Assembly (NCBI RefSeq): GCF_003324165.1
Contig: NW_025407830.1
Span: forward strand, 248,001-312,000
Length of the DNA stretch: 64,000 nt
Reading direction: 5' to 3'
Origin: Naegleria lovaniensis
Taxonomy: Eukaryota > Heterolobosea > Eutetramitea > Acrasida > Naegleriidae
Both the position numbers and the translations under genes were made by a program. This document shows, piece by piece, positions 61,001 through 64,000 of the stretch. The stretch's first letter is position 1; each line of letters begins with the position of its first letter. Below the pieces are notes generated by a model that did no database searches, had not been told where the DNA came from, and saw only the letters and a program-made list of their open reading frames with translations.

Positions 61001-62452
61001 GAAGGTTTTTATGAGTACTTTAAGCTGTACAAAAAGTTTGCTACAACAAACATGGTACTCTTCGCAGAAGATGGAACTCTCAACGAGTACGACTCTGTTA
61101 CAGATATATTGAAACAATTTTACCCAATTAGACTCAAGTATTACAACAAGAGAAAGGATTACATGCTTGAAAAACTTCGTAAAGAATTAGATATGCTATC
61201 CAATAAGGTACGATTCATTACAGAGGTGATAAATGGAACCATCGAGATGAAGAGGAGAAAGAAAGAAGATTTGTTAAAGGAACTCAAGACGAAGAAATAT
61301 ACTGCTTACCCTAAAGATAAAAAGATTTCAACAGGAGATGTTGCTGACGAAGACGAGAATGAAGAAGATGGCTCTGAGAATGATGCACTAACTGATGGCT
61401 ACAATTACTTGCTCTCTATGCCACTTTGGTCGCTAACCGCTGAAAAAGTCAAGAAATTAGAAAAAGAAAAGGCAGACAAAGAACAAGAAGTCGAAAATTT
61501 AGAAAACACAAAGGTTGAAGATATTTGGTTGCGAGAATTGGATGAATTTTTGGAGCAATTAGACAAATTTGAGTCCAAAGAATTGAAGGAATATGAGCTC
61601 TACCTTAAAAAGATTGAAAAAGAACGAAAGAAAACAGGCAAAATTCCAAGACCTCTTGGTTATCGTTCGAAATCTACCGACAGACCTGAAATTGAGACTG
61701 GTCCTGAATTAGGTAAAAAGAAAACCACTAGTTCCAGAAAGAAGGCTGTCAAGAAAGAGGAAGACGCCAGTGATGAAGACGGTGCTACAGAAGAAAAGAA
61801 ACCCAAGACAACCAGAAAGAAAGCAGCATCAAGCTCTTCTAAATCGACCACAGGCAAACAATCAAAGCTAGCTTTCAAAAAGAAGGATGAGGTGGAGTCC
61901 GATGACGACGAAGCTGGTAGTGATGAAGAAGACAGTGGCAAGAAAAAGAAATCTGCCAAGTCATCATCCAAGTCCGTCAAAAAGGAAGAAAAAGTTGAGG
62001 ATACGATGGATGTTGATGACGCAGATTTACCTCTTGCTGAGAGATTGAAGAGAAGACAACAAGCAACCTCTAAAGTAGAATTGGCAAAGGATGAAAGCGA
62101 TGACGAGATTATTAGCGAAACCAAGAAGAAGCAATCATCCAATACTACTCCAAAACAACCAACAAAGAAGAGAAAGACCTCTATTACTGATTACTTAATC
62201 AAGAAGAAGGTCGATGAAATGGATGAAACCGATGACAATACAGAGGTGGTGGAAATAGATGGGGACAATGAAGAAGAACCAGAGGACGAACCAAAAAAGC
62301 GACCAGTTAGATCCACTCGCCGCAACAAGGTCATAGAGGAGGTAGAAAGTGACGAAGAGGAAGAAGAAGCCATCTCATCTGAAAGTGAAGCTGAAATTGA
62401 GGACGAAGATGATGAGGCTGATGAGTTCATTCCTGAAGATGAAGAAGATTAA
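58043..62452 (+). CDS. DNA topoisomerase II
   Basis: This is a single exon of 1469 residues starting at ATG 58043, 34 bases after the gap. N-terminal Lys/Ser/Glu-rich leader. GHKL ATPase: EILVNAADH (about residue 116), NNGSGVPVKIH, GGRNGYGAKLTNIF. TOPRIM: EGDSAKALAVSG (Glu near 481) and DQDHDGSHI (about 560). The winged-helix domain has SSYHHGEQSLTSTI and the DNA-cleaving Tyr in ASARYIFTRL (about 814). The C-gate coiled coil is followed by a ~330-residue charged tail with many Lys and Asp/Glu runs, typical of nuclear enzymes. Role: ATP-dependent strand passage, chromosome decatenation. Odd: after V-N-G-T-E-G-I-G-T the usual G-W-S/A-T is A-W-R-T. Confidence 0.96.
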   Translation: MPPKKKAAAATSSSSSKTSSTKRKRKDESDDEVVSDGAESEDVEFIEADEASSNKNKTVEEVYKKKSLREQILLRPDTYVGSTHMQEEEEHWVWDDELSRMRLKPIRYVPALYKIFDEILVNAADHVVRDEKCDKIKVTIDPEKNEICVWNNGSGVPVKIHQEHKVYVPTLIFGHLLTSSNFDDTQKRVTGGRNGYGAKLTNIFSEKFIVETVDSEERKKLRQVWTANMSNEEDPKITTCSKADSYTEITFYPDLSKFGMDKLDSDIVGLMKKRVYDLAGTLKAGTSIWLNGKKVTGIKTFKDYVKLYTVDKEIQYYDDGKRWKVAVTLSDGTMQQVSFVNSISTTKGGKHVEHVVKQISDHLKKVLIKKNSTIKPAYIKNQLWVFVSALIINPSFESQSKETLTTNVKDFGSKCKLEEDFLKKVTKLASDAVLKYADFKSEKALNKKSGTKKSRLTGIAKLDDANDAGGKNSEKCTLILTEGDSAKALAVSGLSVVGRDKYGVFPLKGVPLNVRDCKLEKVLKNEEISTLAKILGLKFDKDYTKDDLKTLRYGSIMIMADQDHDGSHIKGLLINFIHKFWPGLLKIPGFLKEFITPIVKATNKKTKKSLSFFTIPEYTEWKESLTDTKSWTIKYYKGLGTSNSTEAKEYFSNMDTHQKKFKFDPECEKKINTAFSKDLTKERKDWLNNHQEGTYIDHTKKEILYSDFIDKELVLFSKEDCKRSIPSIVDGLKPGQRKILFSCFKRNLKSEIKVAQLAGYVSEQSSYHHGEQSLTSTIINMAQNFVGSNNINLLYPSGMFGTRLQGGKDAASARYIFTRLSEITRYIFPKADDPILEYLDDDGQPIEPKFYVPIIPMILVNGTEGIGTAWRTKIDNYNPVDIVENLKRMINNEEPKEFYPWFKGFDGTIETYASKKWQTKGIAEKIDDNTIEIRELPIRVWTEVFKESLEEMMTKERIDDFRENHTDITVSFTIKMTDSQMKKAEQEGFYEYFKLYKKFATTNMVLFAEDGTLNEYDSVTDILKQFYPIRLKYYNKRKDYMLEKLRKELDMLSNKVRFITEVINGTIEMKRRKKEDLLKELKTKKYTAYPKDKKISTGDVADEDENEEDGSENDALTDGYNYLLSMPLWSLTAEKVKKLEKEKADKEQEVENLENTKVEDIWLRELDEFLEQLDKFESKELKEYELYLKKIEKERKKTGKIPRPLGYRSKSTDRPEIETGPELGKKKTTSSRKKAVKKEEDASDEDGATEEKKPKTTRKKAASSSSKSTTGKQSKLAFKKKDEVESDDDEAGSDEEDSGKKKKSAKSSSKSVKKEEKVEDTMDVDDADLPLAERLKRRQQATSKVELAKDESDDEIISETKKKQSSNTTPKQPTKKRKTSITDYLIKKKVDEMDETDDNTEVVEIDGDNEEEPEDEPKKRPVRSTRRNKVIEEVESDEEEEEAISSESEAEIEDEDDEADEFIPEDEED

Positions 62453-62474
62453 TTTTCTGGAATAAAACAACATC

Positions 62475-63916
62475 TTAGATTGTATTTGAAGCAATATCTT
62501 CAATTTTCAATAAGTGGTGGAACAGAACTGTGTCAGAGTCACCGACACCAAGAGGCACATGAGATGATGACACCACCTCATCTTTCAGATGTTTGTGAAT
62601 AGTTGTTTGAAGAACCTCTAGCCTTAATTAGTTAAAAAATATTGTTAGAGAAAATATAGAATATTAATCTGATATTTCAGAATTTTAGGATCAACTTACA
62701 ATTCGCTCTTGGAAATTTCTACTTGTTCAGAAATCCACTGACTAATTGCCAACGCTCGCTCTTTAGACTTTCTAATCAGCATCCGTAACAAGGAATCAAA
62801 ATAGCCAAACGCCAGTTCAATCGTTTCAAAGGAAACCGTACAACCCACCACAATCATGGGATGTTTCTCAATATTGTACTTGGAGGAATAAAGTTCAAAA
62901 TCGCGTACGATTATAAAAATGTTCGTGATCAAACCTGAAACAAAGTCTATTCTTGAATCTAGAAAATCCAAAAGATGTCGTACTTTGTTCACAACCATAT
63001 CTGGAGAAGTTTTTCGAGTGTTGTACTGTGGAGCAGTCAGTACTTGTAACAAAAACGTCTGAATGATAAAGGAGCAACAAGGTCCCTTGGATTGTGAAAT
63101 GAGCTTTTCTTCAACTTTTTCAATGTCTCTCGTTGCCAAATCGATTCGTTCTTTTCGTCGTTGCTTTTCTTTTTTATCAAATGCTTCTTCCACTTGCGGC
63201 AATTCCATTCTCTGCTTGAAAAGTATTATATATTGATTGGAATTTTGGATCCATTCTTTCTGGTAATTGAGTAAATGTTCTTCTTGTTTATCCCAATATC
63301 TCTGTTTTATCCACTTTAATGCGAGTTTAGCACAATTTCGCAAAATTTCAATAGAAGGGAATTTTCGGTGAGAAATTTCATTTCTGACATCAACGAGCAT
63401 CTTGGGACAATCAGCTTGCCTTGATCCTATTGCGAGCGTTGATGCTTGTTTTGTTTTCCCATCCTTGCTAAATAAATTTACAAATCTAACAATTGCATTA
63501 CTTAGTGCTTGTTCTTGTATAGATTTCACGTTCACATGCAGTGCATGATTTTGAGTATTTAGAACAGAAATTTGAGAATCCAACCGAAGTCCTTCCAAAA
63601 ACAAATAACTTGCTTCCACAATTGTTGAAGTTTGAATTTTAAACTTGTTTTTCCACATTCCTAAAATTTCCATTGCTCGTTCCGAAAATTCTGTCGTTTC
63701 AGGTTGATCAAACAAGTATCGCTTTACAAATAACCACTCGTTCCAATCGTACCAAGATATCATGGGACAATCTGGGTTATTGAAATCCAAAGAATATCTC
63801 ACAGACTGTTCATATTTATATTGTTTATCTTGTTCTCGGTATTCGTTTGGTGATTTTTTGACTTTCTTTTGTTGAGGTTGAGAAGTTTTACTATTAGATG
63901 ATGAAGGAGCTTGTCT
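62475..63916 (-). CDS. LAS1-like pre-rRNA processing nuclease (HEPN), 5' end outside window
   Basis: The main exon is 62700-63916 and the last exon 62475-62622 (stop at 62475), separated by a GT..AG intron. The exon opens after an AG at 63917-63918 with no ATG, so the first exon lies further right, probably beyond the window. About 455 residues are seen. LAS1 landmarks: ISWYDWNEWLFVKRYLF near the start, then ALSNAIVRFVNLFS, then VRNEISHRKFPSIEILR followed by ALKWIKQRYW. The R-N-E-I-S-H stretch is in the place of the catalytic R-H-x-x-T-H HEPN motif and keeps the R-x4-H pattern. Known role: with the kinase Grc3/NOL9, cleavage of ITS2 in pre-rRNA. The C-terminal half is helical and less conserved. 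Confidence 0.8.
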
Positions 63917-64000
63917 CTATTTTCAAATTAAATTCATTCATCAACAATTTCAATCATCGGAATATAAACATCCAAACAAAAATAGAATGATCGTTAACCA

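Overview
This window looks like nuclear DNA of a free-living protist, most likely a Naegleria-type heterolobosean. That is an inference from style, because no species-diagnostic marker is present. The DNA is AT-rich and gene-dense, and it uses the standard genetic code. Genes sit on both strands with spacers of a few hundred bases. Introns are few and short (about 47-110 nt, occasionally more) with GT..AG ends. The gene set also fits: a CYP51 sterol demethylase, a fused trehalose-6-phosphate synthase/phosphatase, a solitary 5S rRNA gene, NHL-like and F-box/LRR proteins, and tandem 7TM paralogues.

Layout. 0-6.3 kb: the end of a FATP-type acyl-CoA synthetase, an NSMCE3-like MAGE protein (SMC5/6), a propeller-like gene with a frame break, a TMEM19-family membrane protein rebuilt from four exons, a 5S rRNA gene and a second propeller-like gene. 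6.3-16.6 kb (minus strand): importin-7/8, RPA-interacting protein (3 exons), pyruvate kinase (5 exons, one of 13 nt) and INO80 (2 exons). 17.7-29.3 kb: a small Ser/Thr-rich protein with a lipidation-type N terminus, a 1513-residue armadillo protein ending in an hSac2-like domain (6 exons), a putative H-type/ricin-type lectin and trehalose-6-phosphate synthase/phosphatase. 29.3-33.2 kb: a gene-poor stretch of short ORFs and a duplicated gene fragment. 33.2-49.8 kb: a type I membrane subtilase, GMP reductase, a predicted membrane protein, eIF3a, an F-box/LRR-like protein, a possible axonemal protein with two frame breaks, an ACC-synthase-like aminotransferase, CYP51 and peptidyl-tRNA hydrolase. 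49.9-53.2 kb: two tandem 7TM genes that share a near-identical 194-bp tract. 53.4-57.0 kb: a Rab8-like GTPase gene split by a 2.48-kb segment bounded by 16-bp inverted repeats, which carries its own multi-exon antisense gene. 57.4-58.0 kb: an assembly gap. 58.0-64.0 kb: DNA topoisomerase II and most of a LAS1-like rRNA-processing nuclease.

The genes are mainly housekeeping (nuclear transport, chromatin, DNA topology, translation, glycolysis, purine salvage, sterol and trehalose synthesis) and are not arranged as one pathway. The most interesting locus is the split Rab gene. Its two halves would join exactly in frame if the inverted-repeat segment were removed, yet the boundaries have no GT..AG signals. 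Several one-base frame breaks fall in short homopolymer runs, so some apparent lesions may be assembly errors.
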